Assembly: GCA_963724365.1 (NCBI GenBank)
Contig: CAVRUR010000017.1
Location: forward strand, 104,492-168,491
Origin: JALORV01 sp963724365
Lineage (GTDB): Bacteria; Pseudomonadota; Gammaproteobacteria; Burkholderiales; Burkholderiaceae_F
Length of the DNA: 64,000 bases
Reading direction: 5' to 3'
In this document: piece by piece, positions 29,094-38,764 of the stretch
Numbering within the stretch: position 1 is the stretch's first letter
Layout of the letters: every line of letters starts with the position of its first letter
Notes under the pieces: model-generated
The model's input: the letters and a program-made list of their open reading frames with translations, nothing else
The model's database searches: none
Told to the model about the DNA's origin: nothing
Position numbers and translations under genes: made by a program

Positions 29094-29525
29094 ATGACGA
29101 AATCGGAGTTGATCGCGCGGCTGGCGGAGCGCAATCCCCGCCTGGTCGCGCGCGACGCCGATGAAGCCGTCAACACGATGCTCGACGCGATGACCGATGC
29201 GCTGGCCAGCGGCCAGCGCATCGAGATCCGCGGCTTCGGCAGCTTTGCGCTGAACTACCGGCCGCCACGCGTCGGACGCAATCCGAAGTCGGGCGATCGC
29301 GTGCAGGTCCCGGCCAAGTACGTTCCGCACTTCAAGGCCGGCAAGGAACTGCGCGAGCGCGTCGATGGCGAGGAGGAATCCTCCGCGCCAGGCGGCAACG
29401 CGGCTGAACATCGATACTCGTGCAAGGCCGCGCATCGCGCGGCCTTTTTTTCGCCTGCACGGACGGGACATCGGTTCCCTACAATGCCGACTTTGCTGAT
29501 GCAGTGGTGCCGGAGGCGCGAATGA
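29094..29525 (+). CDS. ihfB: Integration host factor subunit beta
   Basis: DNA-bending nucleoid protein, partner of IhfA. MTKSELIARLAERNP, IEIRGFGSFALNYRPPRVGRNPKSGD and VPAKYVPHFKAGKELRERV cover the whole family (about 95 residues). The reading frame does not stop there but runs through a Rho-independent terminator to 29525, overlapping lapA; a TGA at 29405 in another frame would end it before the terminator, so the tail may contain sequence errors. ATG 29094 matches homologues; an in-frame TTG at 29085 has the better-spaced GGGAG. Confidence 0.9.
   Translation: MTKSELIARLAERNPRLVARDADEAVNTMLDAMTDALASGQRIEIRGFGSFALNYRPPRVGRNPKSGDRVQVPAKYVPHFKAGKELRERVDGEEESSAPGGNAAEHRYSCKAAHRAAFFSPARTGHRFPTMPTLLMQWCRRRE
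29426..29451 (+). terminator. Rho-independent terminator after ihfB
   Basis: GGCCGCGC-ATC-GCGCGGCC is a perfect 8-bp stem with a 3-nt loop, followed by seven T. It separates ihfB from lapA. Confidence 0.93.
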
Positions 29526-29860
29526 GACTGCTGGCGTGGATTGTCAAGATCGGCTTCTTCCTGCTCGTGCTTTGGTTCGCGCTGAAGAACACGACGCCGG
29601 TGCCGGTGCGACTGACCTCGACCATCAGCTGGGAGCACGTCCCGCTGATCGTGGTGATGCTCGCGTGCATTGCCATCGGTGCGCTGCTGGGTGCGCTGGC
29701 GCTGGCGCTGCCGATCTACCGGATGCGGCGTGAAGTGACGAACCTGCGGCAGCAAGCCCCGATGGTAACGACCGCCGAGACCGTGGCGGACCGGATGGCC
29801 TCGGCGGCGCGGCAGTCGGGCGCGGTCGTCGAAGTGGCCGGCGAGCCGGAGCGTCGTTGA
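29522..29860 (+). CDS. lapA: Lipopolysaccharide assembly protein A
   Basis: 112 residues; LapA/DUF1049. Two membrane helices (WIVKIGFFLLVLWFALKN and VPLIVVMLACIAIGALLGAL) are followed by a short coiled cytoplasmic tail. LapA works with LapB in FtsH-dependent control of LpxC and hence LPS level. ATG 29522 has GGAGG about 5 nt upstream. TACAAT at 29480-29485 is a possible -10. It overlaps lapB by one base (TGATG). Confidence 0.88.
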   Translation: MRLLAWIVKIGFFLLVLWFALKNTTPVPVRLTSTISWEHVPLIVVMLACIAIGALLGALALALPIYRMRREVTNLRQQAPMVTTAETVADRMASAARQSGAVVEVAGEPERR

Positions 29861-31029
29861 TGGAGTTCGAGCTCTGGTATCTCGTCGCGCTGCCGCTCGT
29901 CTTTGCAGCAGGCTGGTTCGGTCGCGGCTTCGAGTCGCGTGCGCGCGCATCAGACAACGCGGCGCTGCCACGCTCGTACTTTCGCGGCCTCAACCTGTTG
30001 CTGAACGACCAGCACGACAAGGCGATCGACGCCTTCATCGAGGTCGTCAAGCTCGATCCCGAGACCATCGAACTGCACCATGCGCTGGGCAACCTATTTC
30101 GCCGCCGCGGTGAATTCGATCGCGCCGTCCGCATCCATACGCATCTGCTCAACCGGGCCGACCTGCCCGCGCGCGAGCGTTCACAGGCGCTCGCCGAACT
30201 CGGGCAGGACTACCTGAAGGGCGGATTGCTCGACCGCGCCGAGGATGCCTTCACGCGGCTGCTGGAAGATCGTGACCATCGCTTCGATGCGTTGCGGTCG
30301 TTGCTGCGGATCTTCCAGATGGAGCGCGAGTGGATGAAGGCGATCGACTGCGCGCGCCTGCTCGAACGCGAAGCCGGCGAGAATCATCAGGTCGCCATCG
30401 CGCACTTCCACTGTGAGCTGGCCGAGGTCGCCGTGGCCGCGGGCCGGGTCGACGACGCGCAGCGCGCCGTTGATGATGCGTTGACGACGGACCGCAAGTC
30501 GGTGCGCGCGCTGATACTCGCCGGCGACCTGGCGGACCATCGCGGAGATGCCGAAGGCGCCCTGCGACTGTGGCAGCGGGTCGAGGGCGCTTCGCGCGAG
30601 CACGTGCCGCTGATCGCCGGCAAGGTGAGTGCAACGCTCGACCAGCTCGGACGGCGCACGGAAGCGCTGAACTGGCTGCGACGCGAGTTACTCGACGTGC
30701 CGTCGATCGACCTGCTCGATGCCGCGTACGTTCGAGCCCGTGACTGGGACGGTGCCGAGGCCGCCGAAACACTGGTCGCCGACGAGCTGAAGCGACATCC
30801 GTCGCTGCTCGGCTTCGAACGCCTGGCGGAGGCTCGGCTGGCGCTCAACCCGGGCGACGAGGAACTGGTCTCGATGAGCACGCTGCTGAAGGGCCATGCG
30901 CGCAAGCTGGCGCGTTACCGTTGCAGCAAGTGCGGCTTCCGCGCTCGCGAGTATCACTGGAACTGTCCGGGCTGCACCAGCTGGGACAGCTATCCGCCCC
31001 GTCGCATCGAGGAAATCGATGCCGCCTGA
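29860..31029 (+). CDS. lapB: Lipopolysaccharide assembly protein B (TPR/rubredoxin-like)
   Basis: 389 residues. N-terminal membrane anchor (WYLVALPLVFAAGWFGRG), then tandem TPRs (YFRGLNLLLNDQHDKAIDAFIEVVKLDPETIELHHALG onward), then a C-terminal rubredoxin-type metal site with CSKCGF and CPGC. Bridges FtsH and LpxC and other envelope factors. The start overlaps lapA, indicating coupling. The C-terminal Cys pairs are intact. Confidence 0.94.
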   Translation: MEFELWYLVALPLVFAAGWFGRGFESRARASDNAALPRSYFRGLNLLLNDQHDKAIDAFIEVVKLDPETIELHHALGNLFRRRGEFDRAVRIHTHLLNRADLPARERSQALAELGQDYLKGGLLDRAEDAFTRLLEDRDHRFDALRSLLRIFQMEREWMKAIDCARLLEREAGENHQVAIAHFHCELAEVAVAAGRVDDAQRAVDDALTTDRKSVRALILAGDLADHRGDAEGALRLWQRVEGASREHVPLIAGKVSATLDQLGRRTEALNWLRRELLDVPSIDLLDAAYVRARDWDGAEAAETLVADELKRHPSLLGFERLAEARLALNPGDEELVSMSTLLKGHARKLARYRCSKCGFRAREYHWNCPGCTSWDSYPPRRIEEIDAA

Positions 31030-31117
31030 TGCGGAGCGGAAAGCCGAAGTCGTGCGACGTCGGTGACGGCTATCCCAGTGGTCACGACCCCTTCAGCGCA
31101 ACCCTGACGTTCCGGCG

Positions 31118-32025
31118 ATGCCTCATCCGACGATCGACCAGACGATCGGCAACACGCCGCTGGTGCGACTGCAGCGGCTGTCCGGCCCCGACAACGCGCG
31201 CCGCGGCAACGTGATCCTCGGCAAGCTGGAAGGCAACAACCCGGGCGGCTCGGTCAAGGACCGGCCGGCCTGCTCGATGATCACGCGCGCCGAGGAGCGC
31301 GGCGAGATCCGCGCCGGCGATCGGCTGATCGAGGCGACCAGCGGCAACACCGGCATCGCGCTGGCGATGATCGCGGCGATGAAGGGTTATCGCATGACGC
31401 TGATCATGCCGGACAACCTCAGCGCCGAGCGGCGCGCCAGCATGGCGGCCTACGGCGCCGAGCTGATCCTGACGCCGGCGAGCAAGGGGCGGCATGGAGT
31501 ACGCGCGCGATCTCGCGATGCAGATGCAGGCCGAGGGCAAGGGCAGGGTGCTCGATCAGTTCGCCAATCCGGACAATCCGCGCGCGCATTACGAGACGAC
31601 CGGACCCGAGATCTGGCGCGACACCTCCGGGCGCATCACGCACTTCGTCAGCGCGATGGGCACGACCGGCACGATCATGGGCGTGGGCCGCTACCTGAAG
31701 GAACGCAATGCGGCGATCCAGATCATCGGCGCGCAGCCGGCCGAGGGCTCGCAGATTCCCGGCATACGCAAGTGGCCGGACGCGTACCTGCCGCAGCATC
31801 TACGACCCGTCCGGGGTCGATCGACTCGAGTTCGTGACCCAGTCGGACGCCGAAGCGATGGCGCGCCGCCTGGCGGCGGAGGAGGGGATCAGTTGCGGTC
31901 CGTCGGCGGCCGGGGCGTGTCTGATCGCGCTGCGGATCGCTGCCGAAGTCGACGACGCGACGATCGTCTTCGTCGTCTGCGACCGCGGCGATCGCTACCT
32001 CAGCACGGGCCTCTTCGGCGTCTGA
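31118..32025 (+). CDS. cysM: Cysteine synthase B (two frameshifts)
   Basis: About 301 residues when repaired. Forms cysteine from O-acetylserine and sulfide or thiosulfate. MPHPTIDQTIGNTPLVRLQRL, the PLP lysine block NNPGGSVKDRPA, TSGNTGIALAMIAA, AMGTTGTIMGVGRYLKE and GPSAAG are all present over three frames. Breaks: GGGG 31486-31489 (repaired to SKGGMEYARDL) and an extra base at about 31795 (repaired to YLPRIYDPSGVD). CysM is favoured over CysK by the KDRPA motif and by its place after lapB. It ends 17 nt from a convergent gene. Confidence 0.9.
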
Positions 32026-32041
32026 GGACGCGGGCGCCGCG

Positions 32042-33139
32042 TCACCGCGACACAGTCCAGCGACCGCTCGACCAGAAGCGGTCGAGCGCCGCGAGAGCGG
32101 GTGCGACGTCGAGCGCCTGACGATGCAGCCAGTCGTCGTCGTAGCAGGTGCCGAGGTAGCGCTCGCCGCCGTCGCACAGCAGCGTGACCACCGCGCCCCG
32201 TTCGCCGCGCACTTCGCATTTCCGACAACAGTTCCACGCAGGCGATCAGGGCCGTTCCTGTCGACGGACCTACGCGGCGTCCGAGCACACGCTCGAGGAA
32301 GCGCGCGGCGGCGAAGGAGTCCGCATCGGCCACGCGAATCGAGCGGTCGATGACGTGGCGGTTGAAGCTCGGCTCGACGCGTGGACGGCCGATGCCCTCG
32401 ATGCGCGAAGCGACGGCCACCGTCAGCGATGCGTCGCCGCTAGCGCAGTAGTCGTGGAAGACCGAGTTTTCGGGATCGGCCAGGCAGATGCGGGTGGCAT
32501 GCCGGCAATACGCTCACGTAGCGACCGAGGGTGGAACTGGTGCCGCCGGTGCCCGCACCGACCACGATCCACGTCGGGACCGGAAACGGCTCATGGCGCC
32601 ATCTGCTCGAAGATCGACTCGGCGATGTTGTTGTTGCCGCGCCAGTCGGTCGCACGCTCCGCGTACGTGAACTGGTCCATGTAGTGGCCGCCGGTCCGCT
32701 GTGCCAGCGCGGCGGCCTCGGCGTAGACCGCGGCAGGCTCGTCGACGAGGTGGCAGCGACCACCGTGAAACTCGATCAGCGCGATCTTTTCAGGTGAAGT
32801 CGCACGCGGCATCACGGCGATGAAGGGCACGCCGATCAGTCGCGCGAAGTAGGCTTCGGATACCGCGGTGGAACCCGACGACGCCTCGACGATCGTGGTG
32901 CGCGGCCCGATCAGCCCGTTGCACAGCCCATAGAGGAACAGCGAACGCGCCAGCCGATGCTTCAGGCTGCCGGTCGGGTGGACCGACTCATCCTTCAGAT
33001 ACAGCGGGCAGCTCCGGCACGCCGGGAATGTCGACGCGCAGCAGGTGCGTGTCCGCCGATCGCGTGTAGTCCGCCTCGATGCGGCGGACGGCCTCGTCAC
33101 ACCAGGCGCGCGGAAACGCAGCTCGTCCCACCGTGGCAC
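32042..33139 (-). CDS. PLP-dependent cysteine synthase-family protein (about five frameshifts)
   Basis: About 360 residues after repair. Core: LYLKDESVHPTGSLKHRLARSLFLYGLCNG (PLP lysine), VEASSGSTAVSEAYFARLIGVPFIAVMPRA, VVGAGTGGTSSTLGRY and VVTLLCDGGERYLGTCY. This fold-type II family resembles cysteine synthase and cystathionine beta-synthase but has its own signature (DESVHPTGSLKHRLA); the substrate is not established. Breaks, each fixed by removing one base, lie near 33108, 33008, 32598, 32510 and 32205. The GTG start at 33139 is inferred; the stop TGA is at 32042-32044. It follows the fumarase gene on the same strand. Confidence 0.78.
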
Positions 33140-33152
33140 CGCCGCCGCGCGT

Positions 33153-34679
33153 TCAGGCCGCGGCGACCGGAATCTTGCCGATCTTCGCCTGCCACTCCTT
33201 CGGCCCGGTCTGGTGCACCGAGGTGCCATCGGCGCTGACCGCGACCGTGACCGGCATGTCCTTCACGTCGAACTCGTAGATCGCTTCCATGCCGAGATCG
33301 CCGAAGCCGACGACCTTCGCCCCCTTGATCGCCTTGGCGACGAGGTAGGCGGCTCCGCCGACCGCCATCAGGTAGGCGCTCTTGTGCTTGCGGATCGCTT
33401 CGATCGCCACCGGACCGCGCTCGGCCTTGCCGATCATCGCGATCAGTCCCGTCTGCGCCAGCATCATCTCGGTGAACTTGTCCATGCGGGTGGCGGTCGT
33501 CGGACCGGCCGGTCCGACGACTTCGTCGCGCACCGGATCGACCGGGCCGACGTAGTAGATGACGCGGTTGGTGAAGTCCACCGGCAGCTTCTCGCCCTTG
33601 GCCAGCATGTCCTGGATGCGCTTGTGCGCAGCGTCGCGGCCGGTCAGCATCTTGCCGTTGAGCAGCAGCGTCTGGCCGGGCTTCCACAAGGCGACCTCGT
33701 CCTTGGTCAGCGTGTCGAGGTTCACGCGCGTGCTCTTCTTCGCGTCCGGCTGCCAGTTCACCTTGGGCCAGCGTGTCGAGCGACGGCGGCTCGAGGTAGG
33801 CGGGACCCGAACCGTCGAGCACGAAGTGCGCGTGGCGGGTCGCCGCGCAGTTCGGAATCATCGCCACCGGCTTGCCGGCGGCGTGGGTCGGGTACATCTT
33901 GATCTTGACGTCGAGCACGGTGGACAGTCCGCCCAGGCCCTGCGCGCCGATGCCGAGCGCGTTGACCTTCTCGTAGAGTTCGACGCGCAGCTTCTCGACG
34001 TCGGTCTGCGGTCCGCGCTTCAGCAGGTCCGACATGTCGATGTCGTCCATCAGCGCCTCCTTGGCCATCGTCATCGCCTTCTCGGCGGTGCCGCCGATGC
34101 CGATGCCGAGCATTCCCGGCGGGCACCATCCGGCGCCCATCGTCGGCACGGTCTTCATGCACCCAGTCGACGATCGAGTCGCTCGGATTGAGCATGACGA
34201 ACTTGCTCTTGTTCTCCGAGCCGCCGCCCTTGGCCGCCACCATCACGTCGACCTTGTCGCCCGGCACGATCTGCACGTTGATGACCGCCGGCGTGTTGTC
34301 CTTGGTGTTCTTGCGGCCGAATTCCGGCGGATCGACGACCGAGGCGCGCAGCATGTTGTCCGAGTTCGAGGTAGCCGCGGCGCACGCCCTCGTTGATGGC
34401 GTCCTCGAGGGATCCGGTGAATCCATCCCAGCGCACGTCCATGCCGACCTTCAGGAAGACGTTGACGATGCCGGTGTCCTGGCAGATCGGCCGGTGGCCT
34501 TCTGCGCACATGCGGGAGTTGGTCAGGATCTGGGCGATCGCGTCCTTCGCCGCCGGACTCTGCTCGGCCTCGTACGCGCGTGCCAGGTGGCTGATGAAAT
34601 CGGCCGGGTGGTAGTAACTGATGAACTGCAGCGCGGCCGCAACGCTTTCGATGAGGTCGGCCTGGCGGATCGTAGTCAT
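33153..34679 (-). CDS. fumA: Fumarate hydratase, class I Fe-S type (three frameshifts)
   Basis: About 507 residues after repair, the normal length. Interconverts fumarate and malate using an oxygen-sensitive 4Fe-4S cluster. Cluster cysteines are visible in PICQDTGIVNVFLKVG, GAGWCPPGMLGIGIGGTAEKAM and MIPNCAATRHAHFVLDGSG. The C-terminal domain has NGKMLTGRDAAHKRIQDM, GPAGPTTATRMDKFTEMM and KVVGFGDLGMEAIYEF. Breaks at about 34372, 34158 and 33766 are each solved by dropping one base, for example GACTGGGTG(C)ATGAAG. Starts 9 nt after the UPF0114 gene. Confidence 0.92.
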
Positions 34680-34688
34680 GGTGGAACC

Positions 34689-35322
34689 CTAGTGGTCGTT
34701 GGTGCGGCTGTCCCTGGACTTCATCTTGTCGGCCGGGAACATGATGCGGTCGGTTGCCGCGATTGCCATTGCCGAAAACAGGAAAGTGATGTGGATCGCC
34801 GTCTGCGCGATCAGCACCTTGTCCGAATAGTTGGCCGCGTTGATGAAGGTCTTCAGCAGGTGGATCGAGCTTATCCCGATGATGGCAGTGGCCAGTTTGA
34901 CCTTGAGCACACTTGCGTTCACATGCGACAGCCACTCCGGCTGGTCGGGGTGCTTTTCGAGGTACATGCGCGAGACGAAGGTCTCGTAGCCACCGACGAT
35001 GACCATGATCAGCAGGTTGGAGATCATCACCACGTCGATCAGCGCCAGCACGACCAGCATGATGATGGTTTCGTTGAGGCCGGTCGGTAAGGCGTCGGAC
35101 TTGTAGCCGATGCTGGTGACCAGCTGCTGCAGCGCTGCCTGGCTGCCGAAGGCCGCCTCGACCAGGTGCACGAGCTCGACCCAGAAGTGACAGACATAGA
35201 CGACCTGGGCGACGATCAGCCCGGCATATAGCGGCAGCTGCAGCCAGCGGCTGGCGAAGATCAGCCGCGGCAGCGGTGGGATCGGGCGGATATTGGCGGC
35301 GTCGGCGGTCGGGCAGGGCCAT
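34689..35322 (-). CDS. UPF0114/TIGR00645 (YqhA-type) membrane protein (one frameshift)
   Basis: About 210 residues after repair. Block FASRWLQLPLYAGLIVAQVVYVCHFWVELVHL, then MLVVLALIDVVMISNLLIMVIVGGYETFVSR and ATAIIGISSIHLLKTFI: the three to four helix pattern of UPF0114. Function unknown. The literal frame begins only at a GTG at 35171, inside the first helix region; reading upstream and dropping one base near 35308 gives MALPDADAANIRPIPPLPRL from ATG 35322, a credible N-terminus. It heads an operon with the fumarase. Confidence 0.82.
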
Positions 35323-35576
35323 GGTCTGGCTTCGGTCGATCAAAGCGCGGATTCTAGCTAGTCGCGACGGCGCAATCCGCGGCCGCCTTGAGATGCGCCG
35401 ATTCGCCTCCAGATCCGGAACGTTTGCCGGCGTCCAGGTCCAACGGCTTGATTCGCAAGGGTATATTTCGAGGGTGTCGCGATGTAGTCGTGGGGACAAA
35501 CGTGTATGGTGAACTGATGCCGCCGATTGGCTAGACTCTCGCGCGGCTTTGACTGTCCAACTTTTCTGGAGAACCT

Positions 35577-36479
35577 ATGAAACGTATCGCTCTGTTCGTT
35601 CTGACGAACCTTGCGATCATGATCGTGCTGATGCTGTTCCTGACCGTCCTGTCGGCGGTGTTCGGGATCAACTTCAATCTCGGCGGGCGCACGCTGAACG
35701 TCGGCGCGCTGGCGATCTTCTCGCTGGTGGTCGGCTTCACCGGCGCCTTCATTTCGCTGCTGATGTCCAAGCCGATGGCCAAGTGGAGCACCGGCGCGCA
35801 GGTGATCCGCCAGCCGTCGAACGCGATGGAATCGTGGCTGGTCGACACGGTGCGCCGTCACGCCGACAAGGCGGGCATCGGCATGCCGGAGGTCGCGGTC
35901 TACGACGGCGAGCCGAATGCGTTCGCGACCGGTGCGTTCAAGAACTCGGCGCTGGTGGCGGTCTCGACCGGCCTGCTGCAGTCGATGAGCAAGGAAGAGG
36001 TCGAGGCGGTGCTGGCGCACGAGATCTCGCACGTCTCCAACGGCGACATGGTGACGATGACGCTGCTGCAGGGCGTGATGAACACCTTCGTCGTGTTCCT
36101 GTCGCGCGTGATCGGCTACGTCGTCGACCGCGTCCTGCTGCGCAATGAGAGCGACGCGCCGGGAATCGGCTATTTCCTGACGACGATCGTGCTCGACATC
36201 GCGCTCGGCTTCCTGGCGGCGATCATCGTCGCCTGGTTCTCGCGTCGTCGCGAGTTCCGCGCCGACGCCGGTGCCGTCGCGCTGATGGGCTCGAACCGCC
36301 CGATGATCAACGCGCTGGCGCGTCTCGGCGGCCTGCAGCCAGGCCAGCTGCCGCAGGCGGTGCAGACGATGGGCATCTCGGGCGCCGGGCGGCATGATGG
36401 CGCTGTTTTCGAGCCATCCGCCGATCGAGCAGCGCATTGCGGCGCTGCAGGCCGACGCGCTGATACGCTCGCAAGCTGA
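35577..36479 (+). CDS. htpX: Membrane zinc metalloprotease HtpX (frameshift near the C-terminus)
   Basis: About 290 residues. Quality-control protease of the inner membrane, M48B family. Two N-terminal helices, then the zinc motif HEISH (His148, Glu149, His152) and the third ligand in RRREFRADAGAVALMG. The frame breaks at CCGGGCGG near 36385; dropping one G restores GAGGMMALFSSHPPIEQRIAALQ. In that frame no stop precedes the terminator; a second extra base near 36452 would end it at TGA 36461-36463. ATG 35577 has GGAG at 6 nt. The 250-nt upstream gap (35323-35576) contains TATATT at 35462 and TAGACT at 35532 as weak -10 candidates. Confidence 0.93.
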   Translation: MKRIALFVLTNLAIMIVLMLFLTVLSAVFGINFNLGGRTLNVGALAIFSLVVGFTGAFISLLMSKPMAKWSTGAQVIRQPSNAMESWLVDTVRRHADKAGIGMPEVAVYDGEPNAFATGAFKNSALVAVSTGLLQSMSKEEVEAVLAHEISHVSNGDMVTMTLLQGVMNTFVVFLSRVIGYVVDRVLLRNESDAPGIGYFLTTIVLDIALGFLAAIIVAWFSRRREFRADAGAVALMGSNRPMINALARLGGLQPGQLPQAVQTMGISGAGRHDGAVFEPSADRAAHCGAAGRRADTLAS

Positions 36480-36486
36480 CAGTCGG

Positions 36487-36514
36487 ACGGCCGGGTCCCC
36501 CCGGCCGTTTTTTT
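36487..36514 (+). terminator. Rho-independent terminator after htpX
   Basis: CGGCCGGG paired with CCCGGCCG (8 bp, small loop) is followed by seven T, about 25 nt beyond the likely htpX stop. Confidence 0.92.
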
Positions 36515-36582
36515 GCGCGCCGGATCCGGGTGCGGCGCCGATTTCGGGTAAGAATTGCGCCGTTTCTGGCGGAGGGTCAACC

Positions 36583-37331
36583 GTGGAATCTGGCGCAGCG
36601 CCAGGTCACCACGTCTCGCTGGGTCGGTGGGAACTGCCGATCGAGCTGCTGGTCGTTGCCAACCTCGTTGCGTTGGCATTCGAGACGCTTGCCCGACCTG
36701 TCGCCGTTCTGGCGGCGAGGCGCTGTGGAGCTTCGAGGTCTTCTGCGCCGCGGTCTACACGGTCGAGTACGGCGTGCGTCTTTATCTTGCCCGGCCCCGC
36801 TGGAAGTACGTCACCTCGTTCTACGGAATCATCGACCTGCTGGCGATCGCGCCGTTCTACCTGATGGCGGCCTTCAACCTGCAGGCGGTGCGGGCGTTCC
36901 GCCTGCTGCGGCTGCTGCGGCTGTTCAAGCTGGTCCGCTACACGAACGCCGTGCACCGGTTCCGGCGCGCGTTCTCGATCGCGCGCGATGACCTCGTGCT
37001 GTTCGGCGTGATCGCCCTGATCGTGCTGTACCTGTCGGCGATCGGCATCTATCACTTCGAGCACGAGGCGCAGCCGGAGAAGTTCTCGTCCGTGTTCGAC
37101 AGCCTGTGGTGGGCCGTTGCGACGTTGACGACCGTCGGCTATGGCGACATCTATCCCGATCACGCCGGGCGGCCGGCTCTTCACCTTCATCGTGCTCGTA
37201 CTGCGGACTCGGCGTCATCGCGGTGCCGTCGGGTCTGCTCGCCTCGGCACTGTCGCGCGTTCGGGCCGAGGAGACGGCTGCAGCAGCAGGCTGCGACCGA
37301 GAGGGCGCAGGAGCGCCACTGGTCGGACTAG
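36583..37331 (+). CDS. Voltage-gated potassium-channel-type ion transporter (about five frameshifts)
   Basis: About 248 residues after repair. Six-helix channel: S1 LPIELLVVANLVALAFETL, S2 WSFEVFCAAVYTVEYGVRLYLA, S3 IIDLLAIAPFYLM, voltage-sensor-like S4 VRAFRLLRLLRLFKLVRY, a pore loop with the K+ filter TLTTVGYGDIYP, and S6 GRLFTFIVLVLGLGVIAVPSGLLASAL. The GTG start at 36583 has a perfect GGAGGG at 6 nt. Breaks near 36690, 36718, 37152, 37203 and 37275 are all repaired by removing one base. The stop TAG at 37329-37331 overlaps the convergent MATE gene. Confidence 0.85.
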
Positions 37332-38736
37332 CCCGAACGTCGTCGGCTAGTGTTCGGCGACGCGGCGGCTTGGCTTCGAAGGCGGCGAGCCACGGCCAGC
37401 GCCGCAGCCGTGATGCCGAGGGCGACGGTGGCAGCCTCCCAGAAGCCCAGCGCGCCACGCGGCGGGCCGAATGGGCGTAGTGCTGAACGCGATCCAGGCG
37501 CCGCCGCCCAGTCCGAGGCCCCATAGCGCCACGCCGTAGATGACCATCGGCCAGAACGTCTGCCGGTAACCGCGCAGCACGAAACTCCCCATTCCCTGGA
37601 CCGCGTCGAACACGTGAAACAGGGCGGCGAAGCCGAGCAGCGACAGCGCCATGCGCTGCGACGTCCGGATCGTGGTGTACAGGCGCACGACGGGCTCGCG
37701 CAGCAGCCACAGCAGCAGCGGCCGCGACCAGCGCGATCGCCGAGCGCCAGTCGGAAGCCCGCGCAGTGCCGCGCTGCGGGCCGACGCGCGGCGCACCGCT
37801 GCCCAGCGACTGGGCCACCAGCACGCTGGTGGCAATGCCGAGTGACAGCGGGCACCATGAAGAGGATCGCGACGAGGTTGGCGACGATCTGGTGACCGGC
37901 CACCGGCACGGCGCCGAGGCGGGCGATCAGCACGGCCATGAAGGTGAAGCTGGTGACCTCGAACAGCGTCGACAGGCCGATCGGCAGGCCGAGCTTCAGC
38001 AGTTCACGCAGGCTGGTCCAGCGCGGTCCATGCAGCGCCGTGCTGCGAAAGCGGTCGTAGAAGCGGTCGAAGCGCCAGATCGCGAGCGCTCATCGCCGAA
38101 GCGCGAGCCAGGCCAGAATGGCCGTCGACGACGCCGGCGCCGGCGCCGCCCATGGCGTCGATCGGACCCCAGCCGTACATGAACACCGCGTTCAGCGGCG
38201 CCTTCAGCGCGAGCACGGTCAGGTTGATGACCATCGTGACCTTCGGTCGCGACACCGCGGCATTGAGCGCGACGAAGACTCGCGTCGCGAGCGCCGGCCG
38301 GCAGGCCGAATGCCACGGCGTGCAGGTAGACTCGTCGTGATCTCTGCGACGCGTCCGTCGACGCTGGCAACGCCGGTCCAGAAGCCGGTCGCAAGCACGC
38401 ACGGCAGCGCGACCAGCAGCAGCAGCACCGACAAGCCACAGTGCCTGCTGCAGGTCGTCGCCGATCGCGCGCCAGCGTTGCGCGCCGTAGTGGTGGCCGG
38501 CGATCGGCGACAAGCGCCTGCAGCACCGCCATGAAGCCGATGTAGACGGTGACGTAGATGCTCGACGCCACGGCGACGCCTGCCATGTCGTCGGGCGGAC
38601 AGGCGCCCGGCCATGATGGCGTCGATCGTGCCATTGCCGACGACCGCCAGGTTGGCGAAGAAGCAGCGGCCATGCGAGCTTCAGGACGCGCCGACGTGGA
38701 GGCGTCCGGCGGCTCGGGCCGGGAATGCGGGGCCAT
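37328..38736 (-). CDS. norM: MATE family efflux transporter, NorM-like (many frameshifts)
   Basis: About 460 residues if repaired. Multidrug/toxin extrusion antiporter of the inner membrane. Recognisable blocks in different frames: NGTIDAIMAG, DMAGVAVASSIYVTVYIGFMAVLQAL, SPIAGHHYGAQRWRAIGDDLQQALWL, MYGWGPIDAMGGAGAG, ALFHVFDAVQGMGSFVLRGYRQTFWPM and GFWEAATVALGITAAALAVARRL. These follow the MATE order from N- to C-terminus. The density of breaks prevents an exact translation; those I resolved need one base removed. The ends are inferred. It follows the glycosyltransferase gene by 28 nt. Confidence 0.75.
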
Positions 38737-38764
38737 CGAGGCGTGGTCGGCCGACTGCGCGGCG

